A DNA stretch of 64,000 bases from Aquabacterium humicola. GTDB taxonomy: Bacteria; Pseudomonadota; Gammaproteobacteria; Burkholderiales; Burkholderiaceae_C. Positions within the stretch are counted from its first letter, which is position 1. Every line of letters begins with the position of its first letter. The position numbers and the translations under genes are program-made. The notes beneath the pieces are model-generated. The model was not told the DNA's origin and did no database searches. It saw only the letters and a list, made by a program, of their open reading frames with translations. The stretch lies in the NCBI RefSeq assembly GCF_030167915.1, contig NZ_JARGNB010000007.1:62001-126000 (forward strand), written 5' to 3'. Of this stretch, positions 42,002 through 50,366 are shown one piece after another.

Positions 42002-42202
42002 ATGAGCGAACAACACCTGATCACCACGCCGCGCCTGGAGGCGCCGGACGACTTCTATGAAGCGCTGATCGACGCGCACCGCGGCCTCGATGCCGCGCAG
42101 AGCCAGGCGCTGAACGCCCGCCTCGTGCTCCTGCTCGCGAACCACATCGGCTCGCTGGCCGTGCTGCGCGAAGCGCTGCAGGCGGCGCGCGACGCAGCCT
42201 GA
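42002..42202 (+). CDS. DUF2783 small protein
   Basis: A 66-residue soluble protein ('[20 protein letters not shown]', '[18 protein letters not shown]'), predicted all-helical, of the DUF2783 family. GAGGA 5 bases before this ATG supports the start; an earlier in-frame ATG overlaps the monooxygenase stop. It sits between the flavin monooxygenase and hmgA genes. I recall DUF2783 genes commonly lying beside such monooxygenases, which suggests an accessory or regulatory subunit, but no function is established. Confidence 0.8.
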   Translation: MSEQHLITTPRLEAPDDFYEALIDAHRGLDAAQSQALNARLVLLLANHIGSLAVLREALQAARDAA

Positions 42203-42242
42203 ACCTTTCACCTTCCACCCTCCCGACCTGGATCGACACGCC

Positions 42243-43550
42243 ATGAGCGACTCCACCCGCCGCTACCAGAGCGGCTTCGGCAACGAACACGCCACCGAGG
42301 CCGTGCCCGGCGCCCTGCCGCAGGGCCGCAACAGCCCGCAGCGCGCGCCGTTCGCGCTGTACCCGGAGCTGATCTCCGGCACCGCGTTCACCGCGCCGCG
42401 CGCGGAGAACCGCCGCACCTGGCTGTACCGGCGCCAGCCGTCGGTGGTCAGCGGCGCCTATGCGCCCTACGCGCAGCCGCACTGGCTGACCGGCGCGGCC
42501 GCCGGCACGGTGCTGCCGCCCGAACCGCTGCGTTGGGGGCCGTTCCAGATCCCCGACGCGCCGGCGGACTTCGTCGACGGGCTGCACACGGTCGCGGCCA
42601 ACGGCGATGCCGAGGCGCAATCCGGCATCGGCGCGTTGGTGTACCTGGCGAACCGATCGATGGGGCGGCGCGCGCTGGTCAACGCCGACGGCGAGCTGCT
42701 GATCGTGCCGCAGCAGGGGCGACTCGTGATAACGACCGAAATGGGCGTGCTCGACGTGAAGCCGGGCGAGATCGCGCTGGTGCCGCGCGGCGTCGTCTTC
42801 AAGGTGGAGCTGCCCGACGGCGCCTCCCGCGGTTATGTCTGCGAGAACTACGGCGCGCAGTTCCGCCTGCCCGAGCTGGGCCCGATCGGCTCCAACGGCC
42901 TCGCGAACCCGCGCGACTTCCAGGCCCCGGTGGCGGCCTACGAAGACACCGGCGGCGCCTACGAGCTCATCAAGAAGTTCGGCGGCCGCTTCTGGCGCGC
43001 GACGATGCCGCAGTCGCCGTTCAACGTGGTCGCCTGGCACGGCAACCTGACGCCGCTGAAGTACGACACCGCGAACTTCATGACGATCGGCTCGATCAGC
43101 TTCGACCATCCCGATCCGTCGATCTTCACCGTTCTGACCTCGCCCAGCGACACGCCTGGCACCGCGAACTGCGATTTCGTGATCTTCCCGCCGCGCTGGA
43201 TGGTGGCCGAGGACACCTTCCGCCCGCCCTGGTACCACCGCAACCTGATGAGCGAGTTCATGGGCCTGGTCTACGGCCAGTACGACGCCAAGCCCGAGGG
43301 CTTCCGGCCCGGCGGCGCGTCGCTGCACAACTGCATGGTGCCGCACGGCCCCGATGAAGAGGCCTTCGAGAAGGCCAGCAGCACGCCGCTGCAGCCGCAC
43401 AAGCTGGACAACACGCTGGCCTTCATGTTCGAGAGCCGCCTGCGCTTCGTGCCGACCGCTTTCGCGATGAACGGCGGTGCGCTCGATGCCGCGTACGCGC
43501 AATGCTGGCAGGGCCTGAAGGACCAGTTCACGACGAAGGGCGGCGCATGA
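42243..43550 (+). CDS. hmgA: Homogentisate 1,2-dioxygenase
   Basis: A 435-residue, full-length homogentisate dioxygenase. The start '[19 protein letters not shown]' is diagnostic. The non-haem iron ligands are in '[13 protein letters not shown]' (His and Glu) and '[10 protein letters not shown]' (His). It opens the ring of homogentisate to maleylacetoacetate, the central step of phenylalanine, tyrosine and hydroxyphenylacetate degradation. Its stop overlaps the fahA start by four bases (ATGA). The intermediate step, maleylacetoacetate isomerase, is not encoded in this window. Confidence 0.97.
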   Translation: MSDSTRRYQSGFGNEHATEAVPGALPQGRNSPQRAPFALYPELISGTAFTAPRAENRRTWLYRRQPSVVSGAYAPYAQPHWLTGAAAGTVLPPEPLRWGPFQIPDAPADFVDGLHTVAANGDAEAQSGIGALVYLANRSMGRRALVNADGELLIVPQQGRLVITTEMGVLDVKPGEIALVPRGVVFKVELPDGASRGYVCENYGAQFRLPELGPIGSNGLANPRDFQAPVAAYEDTGGAYELIKKFGGRFWRATMPQSPFNVVAWHGNLTPLKYDTANFMTIGSISFDHPDPSIFTVLTSPSDTPGTANCDFVIFPPRWMVAEDTFRPPWYHRNLMSEFMGLVYGQYDAKPEGFRPGGASLHNCMVPHGPDEEAFEKASSTPLQPHKLDNTLAFMFESRLRFVPTAFAMNGGALDAAYAQCWQGLKDQFTTKGGA

Positions 43551-44878
43551 GCAACACCCTCATCGACGCGACGCACGACCCCGCGCTGCGCAGCTGGGTC
43601 GCCTCCGCCAACGAGGCGGACACCGATTTCCCGATCCAGAACCTGCCGTTCGGGCGCTTCAAGCGCCGAAAGGCCGACGAGCCGTTCCGCATCGGCGTCG
43701 CGATCGGCGACCAGGTGCTGGACCTGAAGCTGGCGGCCGCGCAGTGCCCCTGGCCGACCGAGGTGTCGCGGCTGCTCGAGCCGCTGGCCGGCGGCGACCT
43801 GAATGCCTTCATGGACCTCGGCCCCGCCGCACGTCGCACGCTGCGTGCCGCGCTGTCGCAGGCGCTGGCCGAAGGCAGCGAGCAGGGGCCCTTCCTCGAG
43901 CTGTGCCTGGTGCCGCAGGCCGAGGTCGAGCTTGCCGTGCCCTGCCGCATCGGCGACTACACCGACTTCTACACCGGCATCCACCACGCGACGACCGTCG
44001 GCAAGCTGTTCCGGCCGGACAACCCGCTGCTGCCGAACTACAAGTGGGTGCCCATCGGCTACCACGGCCGCGGCTCGTCGATCGTGCCCAGCGGCACGCC
44101 CTTCCGACGTCCGCTCGGCCAGATGAAGGGCCCGGACGATGCGGCGCCGGTGCACGGCCCGTGCCGCCGGCTCGATTGGGAGCTGGAGCTCGGTGCTTTC
44201 GTTGGCGGCGGCAATGCGCTGGGCGAGCCGATCGGCATTCAGCGCGCGGAGGACCACCTCTTCGGCCTGGTGCTGCTGAACGACTGGTCGGCGCGCGACG
44301 TGCAGGCCTGGGAATACCAGCCGCTGGGCCCGTTCCTGTCGAAGAGCTTCGCCTCGACGATCTCGCCCTGGATCGTCACCGCCGAGGCGCTAGCGCCCTT
44401 CCGCGTGCCCTTCGAGCGGCCTGCGGGCGATCCGCAGCCGCTGCCCTACCTTGACAGCGAAGCGAATCGCGCCAGCGGCGGGCTGGACCTGGTGCTGGAG
44501 GTGTGGCTGCAGACCGCCGCGATGCGCGAGGCCGGGCTGCCGCACCAGAAGCTGATGGCGTCGAACTTCCGCGATTCGTACTGGACGCTGGCGCAGCTGA
44601 TCACGCACCACGCGAGCAACGGCTGCAACCTCTCCAGCGGCGACCTGCTCGGCTCGGGCACGCAATCGGGTCCCGAGGCCGGCCAGGGCGGTTCGCTGCT
44701 CGAGTTGACCTCCGGCGGCAAGCAGCCGCTGATCCTCGCCAACGGCGAGACGCGCAGCTTCCTGCAGGACGGCGACAGCGTGCGCCTGCGCGCCTACGGG
44801 CAGCGCGACGGCGTGCGCCGCATCGGCTTCGGCGACTGCGAGGGCACGGTGCTGCCCTCGCCCGCGGCCGACCGCTGA
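43547..44878 (+). CDS. fahA: Fumarylacetoacetase
   Basis: A 443-residue fumarylacetoacetase with N-terminal SH3-like part and C-terminal hydrolase domain. Metal and catalytic residues are readable in '[19 protein letters not shown]' (Asp and His), '[12 protein letters not shown]' (Glu pair) and '[19 protein letters not shown]' (Asp). It cleaves fumarylacetoacetate to fumarate and acetoacetate, finishing the homogentisate pathway in the cytoplasm. Last gene of the operon, translationally coupled to hmgA. The gene ends 15 bases before the convergent lipoprotein gene. Confidence 0.97.
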   Translation: MSNTLIDATHDPALRSWVASANEADTDFPIQNLPFGRFKRRKADEPFRIGVAIGDQVLDLKLAAAQCPWPTEVSRLLEPLAGGDLNAFMDLGPAARRTLRAALSQALAEGSEQGPFLELCLVPQAEVELAVPCRIGDYTDFYTGIHHATTVGKLFRPDNPLLPNYKWVPIGYHGRGSSIVPSGTPFRRPLGQMKGPDDAAPVHGPCRRLDWELELGAFVGGGNALGEPIGIQRAEDHLFGLVLLNDWSARDVQAWEYQPLGPFLSKSFASTISPWIVTAEALAPFRVPFERPAGDPQPLPYLDSEANRASGGLDLVLEVWLQTAAMREAGLPHQKLMASNFRDSYWTLAQLITHHASNGCNLSSGDLLGSGTQSGPEAGQGGSLLELTSGGKQPLILANGETRSFLQDGDSVRLRAYGQRDGVRRIGFGDCEGTVLPSPAADR

Positions 44879-44893
44879 CGCCAGCCGCGCTGG

Positions 44894-45310
44894 TCAGCGC
44901 AGCACCTGCCAGCGCCGGTCGGCCTGCTGGCAGGCGCTGGCGCGCCAGCGTTCGGTGGCGCCGTTGCGTGTGGCGTCGACCAGGAATTCGCCGCAGGTGC
45001 CGTGGTCGCCGGCGAAGCTGCTGACGGGGGTGACGACGAAGTCGTGGCCGCGCGCGCCGGTCCAGCGGCCGGGGCCGCCCTGGGGTTTTTCGATCACCGC
45101 GCCGAGCCGGCGCAGGTCGGCGTCGTCCATCGCGGCAGCCACCGCCGCCGCCGCGGCCGCGCCGGTCAACGAGCGGGTGTAGAGCGCGGGGGCCGACGGC
45201 TTCGCCGGCGCGCTGTCGGACGCCGAGGGGGACGAACCGCAGCCGGACAACGCCGCGGCGAGGGCAGCGGCGAGCACAGGCAGGAACAGGAAGACCGGGC
45301 GCACGGACAT
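44894..45310 (-). CDS. Small lipoprotein of unknown function
   Basis: A 138-residue lipoprotein: signal 'FLFLPVLAAALAAALSGC' with lipobox LSGC, a Ser/Ala/Pro linker, and a domain of about 85 residues ending 'GTCGEFLVDATRNGATERWRASACQQADRRW'. The C-terminal block, with two Cys and the pattern CxEF-ATxxG-x-WRASACQ, recalls the 17-kDa outer-membrane surface-antigen-like group. The Gly-zipper of that family is replaced by an Ala-rich helix ('GAAAAAAVAAAMDD'). Function unknown. It converges with fahA and is divergent from the next gene. Confidence 0.72.
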   Translation of the reverse strand: MSVRPVFLFLPVLAAALAAALSGCGSSPSASDSAPAKPSAPALYTRSLTGAAAAAAVAAAMDDADLRRLGAVIEKPQGGPGRWTGARGHDFVVTPVSSFAGDHGTCGEFLVDATRNGATERWRASACQQADRRWQVLR

Positions 45311-45437
45311 CGGGACAGGGGAATCGGGCTGCGGGGCGCCGATGCTACGCCGGCAACGGGGTCTTCGGAAGAAATGGGCCCGCGCTCGCGTACACCGCTC
45401 ACTCGTCCTTCTCCCCACCCACCACAAGGAGTGATCC

Positions 45438-46136
45438 ATGGCCCGAGGTTTGCGCGTGACCCTGTCGTCGGTTCTTGTCCTGGCCGTCCCGTTCGGCATC
45501 GTCGCCTGTGCCGGCATGGCCGGCGGCGGCAGCGGCGGCGGCTCCGGTCCGTTCAGCTTCTTCGTCACCAGCACCGGCACCGGCAACGGTGCGAACCTCG
45601 GCGGGCTGACGGGCGCCGACCAGCACTGCCAGTCGCTCGCGGCGGCGGCAGGCGCCGGCGGCCAGACCTGGCGCGCCTACCTCAGCACGCAGGCCAGGGA
45701 CGGCGCGGCCACCGTCAACGCGCGCGACCGCATCGGCAAGGGGCCTTGGTACAACAAGAAGGGCGAGCTGATCGCGCGCGACGTCGAGCACCTGCACAGC
45801 GCATCGAACAACATCGCCAAGGCGACCGCGCTGAACGAGAAGGGCGAGGTGGTCAGCGGCCGCGGCGACACGCCGAACCGGCACGACATCCTGACCGGCT
45901 CGCGCAGCGACGGCAACGCGTTCTCGCCCAACGACCCCGACATGACCTGCGGCAACTGGACGCGCAGCGGCGCCGAGGGTGCGGTGATGGTCGGCCACCA
46001 CGACAAGATCGGCCCGACCGGCGACCCGTGGGCGACCTCGTGGAACTCGTCGCACCAGTCGCGCGGCGGCTGCAGCCTGCCGGCGCTGAAGGGCACCGGC
46101 GGCGACGGGCTGCTGTACTGCTTCGCAGCCCAGTGA
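45438..46136 (+). CDS. Secreted lectin-like / endostatin-like domain lipoprotein
   Basis: A 232-residue exported protein: lipobox-like 'GIVACAG' (Cys at about 24), a Gly/Ser linker, then a single domain with 'FFVTSTGTGNGANLGGLTGADQHCQSL' (seen in two parts), 'TWRAYLSTQ', 'CGNWTRSG' and a C-terminal 'GDGLLYCFA'. The Cys spacing and Trp-rich core match bacterial proteins annotated as lectin or endostatin-like (C-type-lectin fold) domains. A role at the cell surface, such as ligand binding, is likely but unproven. A block of dyad repeats follows it. Confidence 0.75.
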   Translation: MARGLRVTLSSVLVLAVPFGIVACAGMAGGGSGGGSGPFSFFVTSTGTGNGANLGGLTGADQHCQSLAAAAGAGGQTWRAYLSTQARDGAATVNARDRIGKGPWYNKKGELIARDVEHLHSASNNIAKATALNEKGEVVSGRGDTPNRHDILTGSRSDGNAFSPNDPDMTCGNWTRSGAEGAVMVGHHDKIGPTGDPWATSWNSSHQSRGGCSLPALKGTGGDGLLYCFAAQ

Positions 46137-46140
46137 TTGG

Positions 46141-46310
46141 CCCACCCCCGGAGCGCCTTCGGCGAGGCCCCCTCGGCCTTCGGCCTCTCCCCCTCAAGGG
46201 GGGCGAGCCCGGACGTGGAAGCGCAGCTTCCACGCCTGGCGAGCGGTCGGGCCGCAAGGCCCGACGCGGCCTGCAAGGCCCCCAGCGGCCCGGCAGAGCC
46301 GGTTCCGCGG
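46141..46310. repeat. Cluster of strong inverted repeats (dispersed intergenic repeat type)
   Basis: Directly after the lectin-like gene lie successive perfect dyads: CCCCCT-CA-AGGGGG (46189-46202), GTGGAAGC-GCA-GCTTCCAC (46215-46233) and GTCGGGCC-GCAA-GGCCCGAC (46246-46265). Further GGCC-rich short repeats lie on both sides. The CCCCCTCAAGGGGG element preceded by 'ggcctctc' resembles an intergenic repeat that I recall as frequent in Comamonadaceae-type genomes. It could end transcription or be a REP-like mobile element. No coding frame is credible here. Confidence 0.65.
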
Positions 46311-46332
46311 CGGCCGCTTGGACTGGCGTGCG

Positions 46333-46423
46333 ATAGATCGATCTATTCAAAAACCATTCATATACCATTCATGGATGTCGGCTGCCAACAGGTGAAGAAG
46401 GTGCCGAACATCCATTCATGAAT
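46333..46423. promoter_or_regulatory. Palindromes and repeats before the second HipA/YjjJ-like gene
   Basis: ATAGATCGATCTAT (46333-46346) is a perfect 14-base palindrome. ACCATTCAT occurs at 46353-46361 and 46364-46372, 11 bases apart (one helical turn). A third CCATTCAT (46412-46419) runs into the start codon and forms the perfect palindrome ATTCATGAAT (46414-46423). The area is AT-rich against the GC-rich background and looks like an operator array that could repress both transcription and translation initiation. Confidence 0.55.
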
Positions 46424-47737
46424 CTTCTCGAGTCCGACCGCCTGGCGGTACTCGCCGAACTGCAGGCGCGGGGCGGCGTCGCCAGCTCGGCCGAGCTGCA
46501 GGCGGCGCTGGGCAAGAGCCAGCCGACGCTGTCGCGGCTGCTGGCCGGGCTGTCGTCGCAGGTGCTGCCGCTTGGCCGCGGCCGGCGCACCCGCTACGGG
46601 CTGGCGCGGCCGATGCTGGGCCGCCCGGCGCAGCAGCCGCTGTGGTGGATCGATGCCAGCGGCGTGCCGCATCGCCTGGGTACGCTGAGCCTGCTGGGCG
46701 ACGGTCGCCGGCTGCACGTCGGCGGCGAGCTGCTCGACGACCTGCAGCACGATCGGCTGCCGTGGTACTTGGCGCCGCTGCGGCCCCAGGGCTTCCTCGG
46801 CCGCCTGCTCGCGCAGCGCCTGGCGCCCGCGGGCCTCGAGGCGAATCCCGAGCGCTGGACGCTGGAGATGCAGCTCTTCGCCGCGCTGCAGCTGCACGAC
46901 GCGCCGGGTGCGATCGTGCTCGGCGACAGTGCCGGTGACACCGCGGCGCACCACCGCCTGCCGGCCGAGCCGGCGCACGCGGCCCCGGCCCTGGACGCGC
47001 TGGCCGAGGACGTCGCGCGCACGCTGCCCGCGGGCTCGTCGGCCGGCGGCGAGCAGCCGAAGTTCCTGGTGCGCGACCACGACGGCACCGCGCTGGTCGT
47101 CAAGTTCACGCCGCAGCGCGGCACGCCCTTCGGCGAGCGCTGGCATGACCTGCTGCACGCCGAGACGCTGGCGGCGACGGTGCTCGCAGGGCACGGCGTG
47201 CCGGTCGCGGCCGCCCGCCTCGTGGAATCGGCGCGGCGCAGCTACCTGCTGTCGCCGCGCTTCGACCGTGTCGGCACCACCGGCCGCCGCCATGCGGTGG
47301 CCGTCGCGGCGGTGCACGAGGGCTTGCTCGGTGGTCCGTATGGCGGCTGGGCGTCCAGTTGCGAAGCGCTGGCCGCGCAGGGCCGGCTCTCGGCCGAGGA
47401 CGCCGCGCGCGCACGGGCCTTGTTCGCGTTCGGGCGCCTGATCGGCAACACCGACATGCACGGGGGCAACCTGAGCCTGTACGTCGAGCGCGATGTCCTG
47501 GCCGATCCGTCCTTCACGCTGGCGCCGCTCTACGACATGCTGCCGATGCGCTGGCGCCCGGACGCGCTGGCCGGTGGTGCCGCGGACTACGCGCCGTTCG
47601 AGCCCGATGCCGTCAGCGCGGCGGGACCGGCGCGTCCGGTCGCGCAGGCGTTCTGGCAGCGGCTGGCCGCGCATCCGCGCGTGTCGAAGGCCTTGCGCGC
47701 GGTCGCCGCGACGATGGAGCGCCGCCTGGACGCCTGA
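46418..47737 (+). CDS. Stand-alone HipA/YjjJ-like Ser/Thr kinase with N-terminal HTH
   Basis: A 439-residue paralogue of the kinase at 30023, closer to E. coli YjjJ in length. N-terminal HTH: 'VASSAELQAALGKSQPTLSRLLAGL' (in two parts, about residues 20-45). Kinase features: 'SSAGGEQPKFLVRD' (Gly-rich loop), 'ALVVKFTPQ' (ATP-binding Lys), 'IGNTDMHGGNLSL' (catalytic loop) and 'LAPLYDMLPMRW' (DFG equivalent). It has no adjacent hipB-like gene. No good ribosome-binding site precedes the ATG, which sits inside a palindrome, so translation may be weak or leaderless. Likely a regulated growth-inhibiting kinase; substrate unknown. Confidence 0.87.
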   Translation: MNLLESDRLAVLAELQARGGVASSAELQAALGKSQPTLSRLLAGLSSQVLPLGRGRRTRYGLARPMLGRPAQQPLWWIDASGVPHRLGTLSLLGDGRRLHVGGELLDDLQHDRLPWYLAPLRPQGFLGRLLAQRLAPAGLEANPERWTLEMQLFAALQLHDAPGAIVLGDSAGDTAAHHRLPAEPAHAAPALDALAEDVARTLPAGSSAGGEQPKFLVRDHDGTALVVKFTPQRGTPFGERWHDLLHAETLAATVLAGHGVPVAAARLVESARRSYLLSPRFDRVGTTGRRHAVAVAAVHEGLLGGPYGGWASSCEALAAQGRLSAEDAARARALFAFGRLIGNTDMHGGNLSLYVERDVLADPSFTLAPLYDMLPMRWRPDALAGGAADYAPFEPDAVSAAGPARPVAQAFWQRLAAHPRVSKALRAVAATMERRLDA

Positions 47738-47740
47738 GCG

Positions 47741-48223
47741 TCAACGCGCGGGCTGGTGCAGGTCCAGCGCCAGCACCTCCTCGCCGTTGTCGACGTCGCC
47801 GGTGAAGACGAAGCCGAGCGATTCGTAGAACGGCCGCGGCGTGCCGGGGCCCGGCACGCAGGAGGTGTAGAAGCGCTCCAGCGTCGGGTGCGTGCGCCGC
47901 ACGTGCTCGATCACCAGGCGCAGCGCCGCGCGGCCATAGCCGTGGCGCTTGTGCTTCGCGTCGACCATCAGCCGCCACAGCCCGACCTCGGGCTCGGCCG
48001 GCGGCTCGGGCAGCAGCGCGCTGTCGTCGATCATCACGAAGCCGACCAGTTCCTCGTCGGCATAGATCGCGCGGAACCAGGCGTTGGGATGGAAGTGCGC
48101 CTGCGCGATCGAGATCGCGTTGGGCGCGACGAAGCCGGGCGGCTCGGCGGTCAGCTTGCACACCGGGATGACGGTGTCGGCGGTGATTTCGCGCAGGCTC
48201 ACGGTGCGGGTGGTCTCGGGCAT
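47741..48223 (-). CDS. GNAT-family N-acetyltransferase (diamine/PaiA-like)
   Basis: A 160-residue GNAT protein. Motif A reads 'VGLWRLMVDAKHKRHGYGRAALRL' in two parts, with the acetyl-CoA loop KRHGYGRA. 'RPFYESLGFVFTGDVDNGE' is motif B and the C-terminal strand. 'GLWRLMVD' is typical of spermidine/diamine acetyltransferase-like members. A very good AAGGAGG precedes the ATG. It follows the DUF456 gene by 24 bases as the last gene of the Mla-type operon, although its role there is not obvious. It also converges with the HipA-like kinase gene, leaving only 3 bases between the stops. Confidence 0.87.
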   Translation of the reverse strand: MPETTRTVSLREITADTVIPVCKLTAEPPGFVAPNAISIAQAHFHPNAWFRAIYADEELVGFVMIDDSALLPEPPAEPEVGLWRLMVDAKHKRHGYGRAALRLVIEHVRRTHPTLERFYTSCVPGPGTPRPFYESLGFVFTGDVDNGEEVLALDLHQPAR

Positions 48224-48247
48224 CGTTCGTTTCCTCCTTCAGGGCCG

Positions 48248-48733
48248 TCAGACGAGCAGCGCGACGATGAACACGCCGATCATCATGAAGGCGATCACCA
48301 CCTTGGCGATCATGCCCAGCATGATGCCGACCCAGGTGGCGACCCCGACCTTCACCGCGCGGCCGTGGTCCTTCTGCGCCAGGTATTCGCCGATCGCCGC
48401 GCCGACCAGCGGCATGAAGAACACGCCGACCAGCCCCATCAGCAGGCCGGCCACCGTGCCGATCGCCGCCCCGAGCAGCGCGAGCTTGCTCGCGCCCGCC
48501 TTCTTCGCGCCCATCAGGCCGGCCACGTAGTCGAGCACCCAGGCGACCACGGCCAGCACCGCGACCACCGTCACGCTCGGCCAGCCGACGCGCGTGAAGC
48601 CGTCGATCCAGGCGCCGAGCACGATGCCGGCGAGCACGAACAAGGTGCCGGGCAGCGCCGGCAGCACCGTGCCGGCCACGCCGAGCGCGATCAGCGCGAC
48701 GCTGAGAATCCACCAGAGCACGTCCATGCTCAT
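48248..48733 (-). CDS. DUF456-family membrane protein
   Basis: A 161-residue membrane protein of the DUF456 family: first helix 'LWWILSVALIALGVAGTVLP', then 'LPGTLFVLAGIVLGAWIDGF', two more helical hairpins with 'MGAKKAGASKLALLGAAIGT' and a terminal pair. No activity is known for the family. Its ATG overlaps the stop of the preceding lipoprotein gene by four bases (ATGA), so it is translationally coupled to the Mla-type operon. Confidence 0.87.
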   Translation of the reverse strand: MSMDVLWWILSVALIALGVAGTVLPALPGTLFVLAGIVLGAWIDGFTRVGWPSVTVVAVLAVVAWVLDYVAGLMGAKKAGASKLALLGAAIGTVAGLLMGLVGVFFMPLVGAAIGEYLAQKDHGRAVKVGVATWVGIMLGMIAKVVIAFMMIGVFIVALLV

Positions 48734-49380
48734 GAGGTCGCCGGCCCTTCCGCCGAGGCCGGCAGCGCCGCTTCGAGCCACGGCAGCAGCGCATCGAAGG
48801 CCTGGCCCAGCGCCTGCGACAGCGCCTGCGCGGCGGCCGCCGAGTCGCCGCGTTCGACCGCCACGTCGGCGTCGAAGCGGCGCTTGGCGATGCGCTGGCG
48901 CTGGCGGCGGTCGATCAGCTCGGCGCCCAGCATCACCTTCGCGCGACCGGGGCTGACGCTCACATCGTGGTACAGCGCGTCGATCGTCAGCGCCAGCAGC
49001 CAGTCGGCGCGCAGCGGGTCGCCGAGCACGCCGACCGCGCCGGCCACCAGGCGCGCCTCCAGCCGGCGCTGCAGCAGCCGCGGCACCTGGCGCACCGGGC
49101 GTTCGGTCCACGAGGCCAGCTGGTAGTAGGCGAACTGGTGCGGCTTCGGCGAGTAGGCGATCGACGCGGTCTCGGCCAGCGCATCGCCCGGCAGCGCCTG
49201 GATCAGCAGCGCCGGCACCAGCGGCTTCGTGCGGCGCTCGACGGGACGCGAGCCTTCGTCGTGCAGGCCATGGTAGGCATGCGCGGGCGCATCCTGGCCG
49301 ATGTCGACCGACACGCAGGCAGGCAGGCAGGCCGGCAGCAGCGGCAGCAGCGCGAACAACGAACGGCGGGTGGGGCTCAC
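48730..49380 (-). CDS. ABC-transport auxiliary lipoprotein (PqiC/MlaA-unrelated, PF03886-type)
   Basis: A 216-residue lipoprotein: 'LFALLPLLPACLPAC' gives a lipobox ending in Cys. The domain carries 'QFAYYQLASWTERPVRQVPRLLQRRLE' (in two parts), 'DWLLALTIDALYHDV' and a terminal Ala-rich helix. This matches the auxiliary lipoprotein component found beside MCE (MlaD-type) transporters, as PqiC is beside PqiB. It probably sits in the outer membrane and takes lipid from, or gives it to, the MCE protein encoded just upstream, with which it shares a four-base overlap. Confidence 0.85.
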   Translation of the reverse strand: MSPTRRSLFALLPLLPACLPACVSVDIGQDAPAHAYHGLHDEGSRPVERRTKPLVPALLIQALPGDALAETASIAYSPKPHQFAYYQLASWTERPVRQVPRLLQRRLEARLVAGAVGVLGDPLRADWLLALTIDALYHDVSVSPGRAKVMLGAELIDRRQRQRIAKRRFDADVAVERGDSAAAAQALSQALGQAFDALLPWLEAALPASAEGPATS

Positions 49381-50366
49381 TTCAGGCTTTCTCCAGGACC
49401 GAGTTGGCGCTTCGCCGGCCCGAGCAGCGCGGCGCGGGGCTCGTGCAGGCGTTCGAGCACGCGGGTGGCCGCATCGATCGAGACGCGCAGCTCGGCGGCG
49501 GTGGATTCGAGGCGGTCGTCGGCATTCGCGGCGACGGCTTCCAGCCGCTTCGCGGTGGCCACCGTCTGCTGCTGCAGGCCGTCGGTGGCCTTGGCCAGCT
49601 GCGCCAGGGCCTGGCGCGCTTCGGCCAGCGTGCGTTCGACCTCGACCAGCGTCGTGTCCAGCCGCGCGCCGCCGCGTTCGGCGACTGAGGCGATGCGTTC
49701 GCTGACGCCGCCGATGCGTTCGGCCGCGCCGCCGACCTCGCCCGCCGCCTTGCCCACCTGCTGCAGCGTGCCGTCCAGCGTCTGCAGCCGGCCGTTCAGA
49801 CCGGCGGTCAGGGTGCGCAGGTTGCGCACGGTGCCCATCAACGCGTCGCGGTTATCGGCCTGCAGCAGCTGGTTCAGGTTGGCCAGCACCTGGCTGGCCA
49901 TCTCGCCGACCTGATTGACGCGGCCGGTGATCTCCTCGAGGTTCGAGCGGCCTTCGGCGATCACCGGGTAACGCTCGCCCGGCGGCACCTCGGTCAGCGG
50001 CGCGCCCTGCGGGTCGGCATTGACCAGCGAGATCCAGGCGATGCCGGTCAGCAGGTTGCGCGAAACGATCGCGACGGTGTTGCTGCGCACCGGCGCCTTG
50101 CGATGGATGCGGATGTCGACGCTGACGCGGTTGTCGGTGTTGTCGGCCAGCGCGTAGTCCTCGACCCGGCCGACCTTGATGCCGCGCAGCTCGACGTCGG
50201 CGCCGATCTGCAAGCCTTCGAGCGACTGGTGCTCGAAGTGGATGGTGTAGTGCGTGAAGTCGCGCTGCGCACCCACGTTGCGCAGCCACACCAGCGTGCC
50301 GACCAGCGCGGCCACCAGCAGCAACACCGCCGCACCCACCCAGGTGTAGCGCGCTTCAGCTTCCAT
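49377..50366 (-). CDS. MlaD/MCE-family lipid transport protein
   Basis: A 329-residue MCE protein. It has one N-terminal transmembrane helix ('YTWVGAAVLLLVAALVGTLVW') and an MCE domain with 'GLQIGADVELRGIKVGRVEDY' and 'LLTGIAWISLVN'. A long C-terminal helical/coiled-coil segment (about residues 150-300, heptad-like 'LEEITGRVNQVGEMASQVLAN') follows. It would form the periplasmic ring or needle of a phospholipid-type ABC transporter. Gene order permease, ATPase, MCE, lipoprotein is that of Mla-like or Let/Pqi-related systems. It overlaps the ATPase gene by 11 bases. Confidence 0.92.
   Translation of the reverse strand: MEAEARYTWVGAAVLLLVAALVGTLVWLRNVGAQRDFTHYTIHFEHQSLEGLQIGADVELRGIKVGRVEDYALADNTDNRVSVDIRIHRKAPVRSNTVAIVSRNLLTGIAWISLVNADPQGAPLTEVPPGERYPVIAEGRSNLEEITGRVNQVGEMASQVLANLNQLLQADNRDALMGTVRNLRTLTAGLNGRLQTLDGTLQQVGKAAGEVGGAAERIGGVSERIASVAERGGARLDTTLVEVERTLAEARQALAQLAKATDGLQQQTVATAKRLEAVAANADDRLESTAAELRVSIDAATRVLERLHEPRAALLGPAKRQLGPGESLK

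Noticed and set aside
46141-46420. Possible insertion-sequence remnant around the hairpin block.
   Set aside because: No transposase fragment, no terminal inverted repeats bounding a unit and no target duplication are visible; described only as a repeat block.
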